11,441 nucleotides of DNA from JBOGZD01 sp050697155 (GCA_050697155.1 JBOGZD010000091.1:1-11441); one strand, 5' to 3'. Shown: positions 4,878 to 11,441, counted from the first letter of the stretch. Program-made: numbers and translations. Notes: generated by a model not told the origin, from the sequence alone.

Positions 4878-7382
4878 GTGTCGGAACGGCAGATTCGCAG
4901 GGCACGTACGCGCGAGATCGAGCGGGGCAGGCGTGGGCTGGGGGCCAAGACCAAGCTCGCGGCGGGCGCCGGCGCGGCGCTCGGCGCCACCGTGCTGTTC
5001 GCCCCCGCGGCCGAGGCGGCCACGTTCACGGTCACCACCCTCGACGACGACGACGACGGCACCTGCGACGCCGACTGCACCCTGCGTGAGGCCATCTACG
5101 AGGCCAACGACACGGTGGCCGCCGACGTGATCACCTTCGCCTCGGGGCTCTCCGGCGAGATGGCGATCGACACGGCCAACTACGGCGCCCTCTACGTCGG
5201 CAACGGCGAGGTCGATATCCAGGGCCCCGGGGCCGACGTGATCACGGTCTCGGGCGAGGACGACACCCGGGTGTTCAAGATCTTCGGCTTCGACGCGCCG
5301 GGCACCGACGTGTCGATCTCCGGGCTCACGATCGCCAACGGGAGCGCCGGCGGCGGCTTCGTAGATCCCGCCGGCGGCGGGATCTACAACGGCGGGTTCG
5401 TCGTCCCCGGGTTGTACCTCTTTCCCGGCGATCTCACGGTCGCAAACTCGGTGGTCCGGGACAACTACGCCGACGACGGCGGTGGCGGGATCATCTCCAA
5501 CGCCAGCTACTACAGCGGCGGGTCGCCCAACGACGGCTACGGCGGCGACCTGACGCTCACCGGGACCACGGTCGCGAACAACGAGGCCGACAGCTCCGGC
5601 GGCGGGGTCCGGACGGAGGCCTACGAGAGCGACAGCCCCTTGACGATCAGCGGCTCGACGCTCACCGGCAACTACGCGGATGGCCGCGGTGGGGCCCTCT
5701 ACGCCTACGGCAACGGGAGCGTCGCGATCACGACCTCCGCCTTCACCGACAACGAGGCCGACAACGACGGCGGCGGCGCCGGGATCCTCGATACGGACTC
5801 GGTCGCGGTCGCCGACAGCGTGTTCAACGGCAACTACGCCGACGGCGGCGGCGGCGGCCTCTACCTCTTCAGCCTCGACGGCGGCGCCACCGTCACCCGC
5901 TCCACGTTCTCCGGCAACAGCTCGGCCGCCGACGGCGGCGGGGTCTTCGTCGGCGGCGCCGAAGGCGACATCGTGATCGAGAGCTCGACGATCTCGGGCA
6001 ACTCCTCGACGGGCGACGGCGGCGGCGCGAAGCTCTACTTCGCCGACGACGTCACGATCCGCGACACGGCCTTCACCGACAACGAGGCGACCGAGGGCTA
6101 CGGCGGCGGGCTGACCCTCTACGACAACGAGAACGAGACGATCGAGGGTTCGACCTTCTCCGGCAACAGCTCGGCCTACGACGGCGGCGGCGCGGTGCTC
6201 TGGGGGACCGAGGGCGACGTGGTGGTCCAGAACTCGACCTTCTCCGGCAACACCGCCGGCACCTCGACCGAGGACGGCCCCTACAACGGCGGCGGCCTCT
6301 ACAGCTACAACCGCGCCAACGACCCCGATCCCGACGAGGACACCGAGCGCACGATCCGCAACTCGACGATCGTCGGAAACACGGCCGACACCGGCGGCGG
6401 GGTCGCCGCATTCCTCTTCTCCGAGGAGGACACCGAGGACGTGCTCGCGCTCAGCAGCACGATCGTCGCCAACAACTCCCCGGCCGACCTGTCGGCGAAC
6501 GAGCACGCGGGCTCGGACCCGCCGACCGGCACCTTCGCCTCCGGGTTCAGCCTGATCGGCAATCCGGGCGGGGTCCCGAACGCAGAGAGCCCTGCCGGCT
6601 CGAACATCCTCGGCGTCGACCCCCAGCTCGGCCCGCTGGCCAGCAACGGCGGTCCGACCCAGACGCATCTGCCGGCGCAGACCAGCCCGGCGATCGACCA
6701 GGGGATCGCAAACGGGCTCGCCGCCGACCAGCGCGGCTTGGCGAGGACCCAGGACCTCTCGGCGATCGCCAACAACCCCGCCGGAGGCGACGGCACCGAC
6801 ATCGGCTCGGTGGAGGTCGCGGGCGCCGACTGCAAGGGCCAGGTGGTGCCGAAGATCGACGGCACGCCCGGCGACGACACCCTCACCGGCACCGCGGGCC
6901 CAGACGCGATCTTCGGCCTCGCCGGAAACGACACCCTGAACGGCCTCGGCGGCGCCGACTGCCTAAACGGAGACGCGGGCAACGACCGCCTGAACGGCGG
7001 CGGCGGAGCCGACCTGCTCTCGGGCGGCGCGGGCAAGGACAGGCTCAAGGGCCAGGGCGGAAAGGACACCCTGCGCGGCGGCCCCGGCAAGGACAACCTC
7101 AAGGGCGGCGGCGGCAAGGACAAGCTGCGCGGCGGCCCCGGCAAGGACAAGCTAAACGGCGGCCCCGGCAAGGACAACCTCAAGGGCGGCCCCGGCAAGG
7201 ACAAGCTTCGCGGCGGGCCCGGCAAGGACAAGATCAAGGGCAACGGCGGCAACGACCGCATCAACGCCGTCGACGGCAAGCGCGACAAGGTCAACTGCGG
7301 CGGCGGCAACAAGGACAAGGCGATCGTCGACGCCAAGGACAAGGTCTCGAACAACTGCGAGAAGGTGATCGTCAAGGGTTAG
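4878..7382 (+). CDS. Exported CSLREA / choice-of-anchor Q beta-helix protein with RTX-like tail, copy 2
   Basis: 834 residues, with the same architecture as copy 1: basic N-terminus, hydrophobic signal segment with cleavage near AEA|A (47/48), CSLREA motif, beta-helix coils, choice-of-anchor Q region, 15 RTX-like nonapeptides and a basic two-Cys tail. GGGAGG (4865-4870) precedes the GTG at 4878; the in-frame GTG/ATG-like positions further upstream fall inside the promoter. The protein differs from copy 1 only before residue 24 (VSERQIRRARTREIERGRRG versus VSQRQIRRARERANERGAKR) and in the last 30 residues (Lys to Asn, Val to Ile, Ala to Asn). The two silent changes at 7208 and 7220 fall in the RTX region. 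Mature copies are therefore nearly the same protein under separately evolving promoters and signal n-regions. Confidence 0.9.
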   Translation: MSERQIRRARTREIERGRRGLGAKTKLAAGAGAALGATVLFAPAAEAATFTVTTLDDDDDGTCDADCTLREAIYEANDTVAADVITFASGLSGEMAIDTANYGALYVGNGEVDIQGPGADVITVSGEDDTRVFKIFGFDAPGTDVSISGLTIANGSAGGGFVDPAGGGIYNGGFVVPGLYLFPGDLTVANSVVRDNYADDGGGGIISNASYYSGGSPNDGYGGDLTLTGTTVANNEADSSGGGVRTEAYESDSPLTISGSTLTGNYADGRGGALYAYGNGSVAITTSAFTDNEADNDGGGAGILDTDSVAVADSVFNGNYADGGGGGLYLFSLDGGATVTRSTFSGNSSAADGGGVFVGGAEGDIVIESSTISGNSSTGDGGGAKLYFADDVTIRDTAFTDNEATEGYGGGLTLYDNENETIEGSTFSGNSSAYDGGGAVLWGTEGDVVVQNSTFSGNTAGTSTEDGPYNGGGLYSYNRANDPDPDEDTERTIRNSTIVGNTADTGGGVAAFLFSEEDTEDVLALSSTIVANNSPADLSANEHAGSDPPTGTFASGFSLIGNPGGVPNAESPAGSNILGVDPQLGPLASNGGPTQTHLPAQTSPAIDQGIANGLAADQRGLARTQDLSAIANNPAGGDGTDIGSVEVAGADCKGQVVPKIDGTPGDDTLTGTAGPDAIFGLAGNDTLNGLGGADCLNGDAGNDRLNGGGGADLLSGGAGKDRLKGQGGKDTLRGGPGKDNLKGGGGKDKLRGGPGKDKLNGGPGKDNLKGGPGKDKLRGGPGKDKIKGNGGNDRINAVDGKRDKVNCGGGNKDKAIVDAKDKVSNNCEKVIVKG
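4947..7207 (+). repeat. Perfect 2.26-kb repeat, copy B
   Basis: Identical by eye to 1288-3548. The flanks on both sides, including the neighbouring codons of the same gene, are clearly diverged from copy A. This is the pattern left by gene conversion, or by misassembly of a repeat. Confidence 0.9.
6861..7265 (+). repeat. Fifteen tandem 27-base units encoding RTX-like nonapeptides, copy 2
   Basis: Same 15 nonapeptide units as 3202-3606, with two synonymous differences (7208, 7220). The lysine-rich units 7-14 are retained. Confidence 0.85.
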
Positions 7383-7412
7383 TCCCCGTCGACACCACAT
7401 CGCTCGCGAGCA

Positions 7413-7427
7413 CCCGCTTTCGGCGGG
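7413..7427 (+). terminator. Possible terminator after beta-helix copy 2
   Basis: CCCGC-TTTCG-GCGGG forms a short five-pair GC stem 31 bases after the stop codon. It is weaker than the hairpin after copy 1 and has no T-tract, so the call is tentative. Confidence 0.4.
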
Positions 7428-7526
7428 CCCTGCGTTGTGGGACGCGAAGCGGGCCCCCAGGCGCATCGTCTACCCTGCGACCTCCGTTGCCGGGACGCGA
7501 GCATTGAGGGAAGGAGCAACCAGGAG

Positions 7527-7997
7527 ATGGATTTAGGCGGGGAAGGCGCTCGTGGTCCGGCGCCCAGGCGCCTGGCGTTGGCGCTGGCGGCGGTCGCCGC
7601 GATCGGGGCCGTGTGGGTCGGTTGCGGCGGCAGCGACGAAGAGGACGCGAGCACCCAGGCCTCGGTGCCCAGCGAGCCGACCACGACCGCGGCGGCGGAT
7701 CGGACGGGTGAGCCCGACGCCAAGCGGGCCGCTCGCAAGCCCCGACGCAGAGCGCCGGATCGGCGGCGCGCCCGGCCGTCTCGGGACCTCAGCGAGGAGT
7801 CGGCGAGCCTGCGAGAGCAGGTGATCGACGCGATCAGGGACAGTGACGGCGACTTCTCGAAGGTCCGCAAGCGGCTCGAACCGATCCGGGATGAGATCGA
7901 GAGGCTCCGAGAGGAGAGCGCGCGCGAGCGAGAGCGCGAACGGCTTCGCGAGCGCCGCCCAGTTCTCCCTGCTCCCGCAACGGGGGGCGAGCGGTAG
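7527..7997 (+). CDS. Small basic protein, possible lipoprotein with charged coiled-coil tail
   Basis: 156 residues; family not recognised. The ATG at 7527 was chosen because AAGGAG (7511-7516) sits ten bases before it; an in-frame GTG at 7437 lacks a good site and would place a long non-hydrophobic leader before the signal. Residues 14-31 (RRLALALAAVAAIGAVWV) are a signal or anchor segment ending in VGC33GG. This resembles a lipobox but has Trp at -3, which is unusual, so an uncleaved membrane anchor is possible. Residues 36-95 are low-complexity: acidic, then Thr/Ala, then Arg/Pro-rich. Residues ~90-145 (SASLREQVIDAIRDS...IRDEIERLREESARERERE) predict a highly charged helix or coiled coil. 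TACCCT at 7471-7476 could be a -10. It is convergent with the HxlR gene, 40 bases away. No function can be assigned. Confidence 0.65.
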   Translation: MDLGGEGARGPAPRRLALALAAVAAIGAVWVGCGGSDEEDASTQASVPSEPTTTAAADRTGEPDAKRAARKPRRRAPDRRRARPSRDLSEESASLREQVIDAIRDSDGDFSKVRKRLEPIRDEIERLREESARERERERLRERRPVLPAPATGGER

Positions 7998-8037
7998 TCA
8001 GACTGATCTTCGTTCCCGGCCCGCTCGGCTCGCTGCC

Positions 8038-8463
8038 TTAGGCGTAGCCGAGCTCCTCGGCCTCCTCGTCGGCGACCGGACGCTCGCAGGTGGGGCAGTA
8101 CCAGCCGGCCTCCAGCTCGGTGCCGCAGACGGCATGGGCGGGGGCCTCGCCGCCGCCGCGCACGCTGGCGCCCCAGTGGGCCAGGGCGCGTAGTGCCCCG
8201 GCGAGGCTGCGGCCGGCGTCGGTGAGCTCGTAGGTGTAGCGGGGCGGTCGCTCCGAATAGGGGCGGGCGACGACCACCCCCTCCTCCTCGAGCTGGCGCA
8301 GCCGAGTCGTGAGCACGTTGGGGGCGATGTCGGCGAGCTCGTCGCGCAGGTCGGCGAAACGACGGGGGCCGTCGAGCAGCGAGGCGATCAACAGCGGCGA
8401 CCAGCGGTCGCCGACGATCGCGACTGCTTCACGCAGCGATTGGGAGGGCACGGAGGTGCTCAT
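8038..8463 (-). CDS. HxlR-family winged-helix transcriptional regulator with Cys-rich C-terminus
   Basis: 141 residues from ATG 8463. The sequence fits the HxlR (PF01638) wHTH domain: VGDRWSPLLIASLLDGPRRFADL (18-40), IAPNVLTTRLRQLEEEGVV (46-64) as recognition helix and turn, and RPPRYTYELTDAGRSL (72-87) as the wing. These proteins bind DNA as dimers and respond to redox or small-molecule signals. After the domain, His110, Cys113, Cys123 and Cys126 (HAVCG...YCPTC) resemble a small zinc ribbon or redox site. A TTG at 8472 is an alternative start. The ATG is preferred because it lies about nine bases past a TACTAT -10, suggesting a leaderless or near-leaderless transcript; GGAG lies only three bases upstream. 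It is divergent from the HtrA pair, which it may control together with itself. Confidence 0.85.
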   Translation of the reverse strand: MSTSVPSQSLREAVAIVGDRWSPLLIASLLDGPRRFADLRDELADIAPNVLTTRLRQLEEEGVVVARPYSERPPRYTYELTDAGRSLAGALRALAHWGASVRGGGEAPAHAVCGTELEAGWYCPTCERPVADEEAEELGYA

Positions 8464-8471
8464 CGGCTCCA

Positions 8472-8501
8472 ATAGTACGGGTTGCTAGTATCGACTTGCA
8501 A
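8472..8501 (-). promoter_or_regulatory. Promoter of the HxlR gene
   Basis: On the minus strand TTGCAA (8501-8496) and TACTAT (8477-8472) are separated by 18 bases. The -10 ends eight bases before the ATG at 8463, so the leader would be absent or nearly so. The promoter overlaps the inverted repeat at 8479-8504, which is consistent with autoregulation. Confidence 0.5.
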
Positions 8502-8504
8502 CTC
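8479..8504. promoter_or_regulatory. Candidate HxlR operator (inverted repeat)
   Basis: GGGTTGC (8479-8485) and GCAACTC (8498-8504) are inverted half-sites matching at six of seven positions, with a 12-base spacer. That places the half-sites about two helical turns apart, as expected for a dimeric winged-helix protein. The element covers the -35 of the HxlR gene and lies upstream of the HtrA operon. A second, longer-spaced pair, CTAGT (8485-8489) and ACTAG (8505-8509), overlaps it. Confidence 0.45.
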
Positions 8505-8542
8505 ACTAGTCGAGTCCTTCGAGTCTTTCAGAGGAGGCGGAC

Positions 8543-9424
8543 GTGTCGCTAACCGAGATCCAGCAGACCATCGCGACCCTCGCCGATCAGCACCGTCCAT
8601 CCGTCGTCGGCGTCGGCCGCGGCTGGCGGCTCGCCACCGGCACGGTGATCGCCGAGGGACGCGTGGTGACCAGCGCCCACCGGGTTCGCGGCGACGAGAC
8701 CACCGTCAGCTTCGCGGGCGATCGCGAGCAGACGGCCCGCCGCCTGGCCACCGATCACGACTTGGGCATCGCGGTGCTCGAGGTCGACACCGGCGACGCG
8801 CCGCCGCTCGAGTGGGCCGAGACCTCGCCCGCCCTCGGCACCGCCGTCGTAGCCCTCGCCGACCCCGGCGGCCACGGCCTGCGCGCCTCGCCCGGCTTCG
8901 TGACCGCGGGCGATCGGACCTTTCGCGGCCCCCGCGGCCGCAGGATCGAGGGTGCGATCGAGCACACCGCGGCGCTTCCGCGGGGCTCCGCCGGCGGTCC
9001 GCTCCTGGACACCGAGGGTCGCTTGGTGGGGGTCAACCTGCTGCGGCTCGAGGGCGGGCTGATCCTGGCGCTCGGGGTCGCGGCGCGCGAGGCGATCGAT
9101 TCGCTCGGGCGCGGCGAGCGACCGCAACGAGGCTACCTCGGGGTCGCGGTCGCGCCCCCCTACGTCGCCCACAAGCTCCAGCGCGCCCTCGGCCTGCCCG
9201 AGCGCGACGGGGTCCTCGTCCGTGCGGTCGAGGAGGGCAGCCCCGCCGACCACGGGGGCCTGGAGCGCGGGGACCTGATCATCACCGTGGGCGGGCGCGA
9301 GGTCGACGGGATCGACACCCTGCACGAGGTGGTCGGTACCGCGGCCGGCTCGCTGCCGCTCACCGTCGTCCGCGGGGCCGAGGAGCGCGAGCTGGAGGTG
9401 GCGCCGGCAGGGGAGCAGTCGTGA
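8543..9424 (+). CDS. HtrA-like trypsin/PDZ protein lacking the catalytic serine (probable pseudoprotease)
   Basis: 293 residues. The GTG start has AGGAGG (8532-8537) five bases upstream. Residues ~15-185 form a trypsin-like double barrel and ~195-287 a PDZ domain with carboxylate loop GYLGV (197-201) and GSPADHGGLERGDLI. Aligned with HtrA proteins and with the next gene, His46 is kept (TSAHRV). The Asp position is Gly75 (HDLGIAVLEV against SDLAVVRA), and the nucleophile position is Ala150 (GSAGGP against GNSGGP). It is therefore probably inactive as a protease, although Asp71 or Asp73 and Ser149 lie nearby and a shifted site cannot be excluded by reading alone. No signal peptide or membrane segment is visible. 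Its stop overlaps the next start by 4 bp, so the two are translationally coupled. A scaffold, regulator or partner subunit for the active neighbour is the likeliest role. Confidence 0.87.
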   Translation: MSLTEIQQTIATLADQHRPSVVGVGRGWRLATGTVIAEGRVVTSAHRVRGDETTVSFAGDREQTARRLATDHDLGIAVLEVDTGDAPPLEWAETSPALGTAVVALADPGGHGLRASPGFVTAGDRTFRGPRGRRIEGAIEHTAALPRGSAGGPLLDTEGRLVGVNLLRLEGGLILALGVAAREAIDSLGRGERPQRGYLGVAVAPPYVAHKLQRALGLPERDGVLVRAVEEGSPADHGGLERGDLIITVGGREVDGIDTLHEVVGTAAGSLPLTVVRGAEERELEVAPAGEQS

Positions 9425-10491
9425 GCGCCGGGTTGCGAGCAGTCCCGATCGTCGGCGGCGGCGCCCCGGCGGAGACTGAGAGCCCCGCCGAGGCGACGCG
9501 GGCAGGGCGCAAGGCCGCCAACCGCCTGGAGACCGACGTGCCCACGGACGACGAGGCGCTCGACGCCTACTCGCGCGCCGTGACCGGCGTCGCGGAGCGT
9601 CTCTCCCCTTCGGTCGCCAACCTGAGCGTGCTCCGCCGCACGCGCCGCGGGCGGATGCCCGCCGGGGCCGGCAGCGGGGTGGTGCTGACCCCGGACGGCT
9701 ACATCCTCACCTCCGCCCACGTGGTCGCGGCGCCGATCTCCGAGGGCCGGGCGCGGTTCACCGACGGGCGCGAGCTGCGCTTCACCGTCGCCGGACGCGA
9801 CCCGCTCTCCGACCTCGCGGTGGTGCGGGCGCACGACGGCGACCTGGAGCCCGCCGACCTCGGCGACGCGGAGTCGCTTCGCGTCGGCCAGCTCGTGGTC
9901 GCGATCGGCAACCCGCACGGGCTCGAGGGCTCGGTGACCGCGGGGGTCGTCTCGGCACTCGGCCGGGCGCTGCCGGCCCGCGCCGGGCGGGGCGTGCGGG
10001 TGATCGACAACGTGATCCAGACCGACGCGGCGCTAAACCCGGGCAACTCCGGGGGCGCCCTGGCCGACGGCCGGGGGCGGGTGATCGGCGTCAACACCGC
10101 GGTCGCCGGGATCGGCCTCGGCCTCGCCGTCCCGATCGGCGACACCACCCGCCGGATCGTCTCGGCGCTGATCTCCGAGGGGCACGTTCGCCGCGCCTAC
10201 CTCGGCATCGCCGGCGGCCCGCGGCCGCTGCCGCCCCGCGCCCGCGCCGAGACCGGCGCCGAGCGCGGGGTGGAGGTCGTTGAGGTCATCTCCGGCAGCC
10301 CCGCCGAGCGCGCCGGGATCCGGCTCGGCGACGTGATCTTCGAGCTCGACGGAGCCCGGACCGAGAGCGCCGCCGACCTCCAGCGCCTGATGGTCGCCGA
10401 GCTGATCGGCCGCGAGGCGAAGGCCCGGATCGTCCGCGAGGGCTCCGTTCGCGAGCTGACCGTGGTCCCGGACGAGCTCGACCTGGCCTGA
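9421..10491 (+). CDS. HtrA/DegP-like serine protease with PDZ domain (active triad)
   Basis: 356 residues from GTG 9421, which overlaps the preceding stop in GTGA; GGGAG (9411-9415) is five bases upstream. The trypsin-like domain (~50-250) has His100 (LTSAHVV), Asp131 (SDLAVV) and Ser210 (NPGNSGGAL), a complete S1C triad. A PDZ domain follows at ~258-348 (RRAYLGIAG, SGSPAERAGIRLGDVIFELDG). HtrA enzymes degrade misfolded or damaged proteins and use PDZ domains to bind C-terminal peptides. Unlike most bacterial HtrA proteins, no signal peptide or transmembrane helix is visible; the N-terminal 45 residues are Ala/Glu/Arg-rich. Cytoplasmic action is therefore inferred. It is the second gene of a two-gene operon with the catalytically degenerate paralogue, divergent from a HxlR regulator. 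Confidence 0.9.
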   Translation: MSAGLRAVPIVGGGAPAETESPAEATRAGRKAANRLETDVPTDDEALDAYSRAVTGVAERLSPSVANLSVLRRTRRGRMPAGAGSGVVLTPDGYILTSAHVVAAPISEGRARFTDGRELRFTVAGRDPLSDLAVVRAHDGDLEPADLGDAESLRVGQLVVAIGNPHGLEGSVTAGVVSALGRALPARAGRGVRVIDNVIQTDAALNPGNSGGALADGRGRVIGVNTAVAGIGLGLAVPIGDTTRRIVSALISEGHVRRAYLGIAGGPRPLPPRARAETGAERGVEVVEVISGSPAERAGIRLGDVIFELDGARTESAADLQRLMVAELIGREAKARIVREGSVRELTVVPDELDLA

Positions 10492-10506
10492 CCCGGAGCG
10501 CCCAGT

Positions 10507-10541
10507 GGCGGGTTGGTCAGCCTGACGCTGACCAACTCGCC
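10507..10541 (+). terminator. Hairpin terminator of the HtrA operon
   Basis: GGCGGGTTGGTCAG (10507-10520) pairs with CTGACCAACTCGCC (10528-10541) in a 14-pair stem with one G-T wobble and a seven-base loop. It begins 15 bases after the protease stop codon. There is no T-tract, but the stem is long, GC-rich and close to perfect. Confidence 0.75.
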
Positions 10542-10578
10542 GCTCGATGGTCCATGGGTGGGGCGTCCGCGCGATCTG

Positions 10579-10592
10579 CGAACATGTGTTCG
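10579..10592 (+). promoter_or_regulatory. LexA/SOS box
   Basis: CGAAC-ATGT-GTTCG matches the Gram-positive LexA operator pattern CGAAC-N4-GTTCG in both arms and differs by one base from the classic CGAACATATGTTCG. It overlaps the probable start codon of the radical SAM gene by one base. LexA binding here would block transcription or initiation until DNA damage. A SplB-related downstream gene fits SOS control. Confidence 0.65.
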
Positions 10593-11441
10593 TGCGTTGG
10601 GACAACCTGAAGAGAGGAGGCAGCACGCAGGGTGCGCTCCCCGGTCTGGGTGACTCCGTGGTTCGCACATTCGACGCGCCGGAGGCGGTCGGGATCCGCT
10701 TCCACGAGGTGCAGGCGAAGTCGGCGCTCAACGAGGTGCCGAAGCGCTCTCGAATGCCGTTCCGCTGGACGATCAACCCTTATCGCGGGTGCGCCCACGC
10801 GTGCGTCTTACCCCGTCTACTGCTTCGCTCGCCCCACCCACACCCATCTCGACTTCAATGCCCGCGAGGACTTCGAGCGCGAGATCGTGGTCAAGGTGAA
10901 CCTCCCCGAGCGGCTGCGGGCAGAGCTGGCGCGGCCGTCGTGGGGCGGCGACCACGTCGCGCTCGGGACCAACACCGACCCCTACCAGTGGGCCGAGAGC
11001 CGCTACCGGCTCACCGAGGGCGTCTGGGAGGCGATGCGCGACTTCTCCAACCCGTGCTCGGTGCTGACCAAGTCGCCGCTGCTGCTGCGTGACCTGAAGC
11101 TGTTCGGCGAGCTGGTCGAGCGCACCGACTTCGCCGCCAACCTCTCGATCCCGACGCTCGACGAGAAGGCGTGGCGGGCGACCGAGCCGCACACCCCGCA
11201 CCCGCGAAAGCGGATCGACGCGGCGGCCGAGCTGGTCCGCAACGGGATCCCGACCGGGGTCCTGATCGCGCCGCTGATGCCGGGGATCAACGATGACCCG
11301 CGCCAGGTCGAGGGGATCCTCGAGCTGCTCGGCGAGGCGGGGGTGGACAGCATCGGCGGGGTCGGCCTGCACCTGCGCGGCGAGGTGCGCGAGATCTGGT
11401 TCGACTGGCTGCGCCAATACCGGCCCGACCTTTTGGACGAG
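10592..11441 (+). pseudogene. Rv2578c-family (SplB-like) radical SAM protein, frameshifted and cut by the right edge
   Basis: The reading frame from GTG 10592 gives VRWDNLKRGG...ALPGL...VVRTFDAPEAVGIRFHEVQAKSALN...SRMPFRWTINPYRGCAHAC. This is characteristic of the Rv2578c radical SAM family (COG1533, related to spore photoproduct lyase). The motif should continue V-Y-C-F-A-R. Instead a 10-base insertion at 10805-10817 shifts the frame, and translation ends at 11092. From TAC 10818 the +1 frame resumes cleanly (YCFARPTHTHLDFN, GTNTDPYQWAE, PLMPGINDDPRQ) to the edge without a stop. The broken CxxxCxxC motif would bind the [4Fe-4S] cluster used for S-adenosylmethionine cleavage, so the annotated product is non-functional unless the insertion is an error. 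No Shine-Dalgarno site precedes GTG 10592; GTG 10586 is an alternative start. Confidence 0.8.
10805..10817 (+). other. 10-base frameshifting insertion in the radical SAM cluster motif
   Basis: Expected codons after GCG TGC GTC are TAC TGC TTC. The sequence instead has TTACCCCGTC between GTC (10805-10807) and TAC (10818). GTCT occurs at 10805-10808 and again at 10815-10818, so the insert may be GTCTTACCCC or TTACCCCGTC. Removing ten bases restores the whole frame. Confidence 0.8.

Noticed and set aside
1..7382. Mobile-element origin of the tandem duplication
   Set aside because: No transposase, integrase, terminal inverted repeats or target-site duplications were found around the units.
8482..9420. 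A long N-terminal extension of the active HtrA gene in its own frame
   Set aside because: The extension is Arg/Pro/Gly low-complexity and overlaps the whole first HtrA gene, which has a good ribosome binding site and real domain sequence.
10773..11417. Antisense 214-residue frame over the radical SAM gene
   Set aside because: The plus strand encodes clear Rv2578c-family motifs in two frames; the antisense product has no recognisable features.

Overview
The window looks like chromosomal DNA from a high-GC actinobacterium, most likely of the class Thermoleophilia (Solirubrobacter-like). That placement is inference. It rests on the very high GC content, frequent GTG starts, TTGACA/TANNNT promoters, a secreted CSLREA/choice-of-anchor-Q beta-helix protein with an RTX tail, and an Rv2578c-type radical SAM gene. 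No tRNA, rRNA, CRISPR array, transposase or integrase is visible, and no gene-free stretch exceeds 200 bases.

Left two thirds (1-7382): a two-gene unit is present twice in tandem. Each unit has an aspartyl/asparaginyl beta-hydroxylase-family gene on the minus strand and, divergent from it, a gene for an ~835-residue exported beta-helix protein on the plus strand. The first hydroxylase gene runs off the left edge. A short divergent promoter region separates the two genes in each unit. The two beta-helix genes are base-for-base identical over about 2.26 kb (1288-3548 = 4947-7207). Their promoters, first ~25 codons and last ~60 codons differ, and so do the two hydroxylase genes. This mosaic suggests gene conversion (or an assembly artefact), not a simple recent duplication. 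The repeated pairing suggests, but does not prove, that the cytoplasmic oxygenase and the exported Asp/Asn/Gly-rich protein work together.

Middle (7527-8463): a small basic protein with a possible lipobox and a charged C-terminal helix, not recognised as a family. It converges on a HxlR-type winged-helix regulator with a Cys-rich tail.

Right (8543-10491): divergent from the regulator is a two-gene operon of HtrA-like trypsin/PDZ proteins that overlap by 4 bp. The upstream protein has lost the catalytic Ser (Ala) and probably the Asp (Gly). The downstream one keeps a full His-Asp-Ser triad. Neither has a visible signal peptide. A perfect-arm inverted repeat in the shared intergenic region is a candidate HxlR operator. 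A strong hairpin terminates the operon.

Right edge (10579-11441): a consensus Gram-positive LexA/SOS box lies at the start of an Rv2578c-family (SplB-like) radical SAM gene. The gene is frameshifted by a 10-base insertion inside its CxxxCxxC cluster motif and runs off the right edge.
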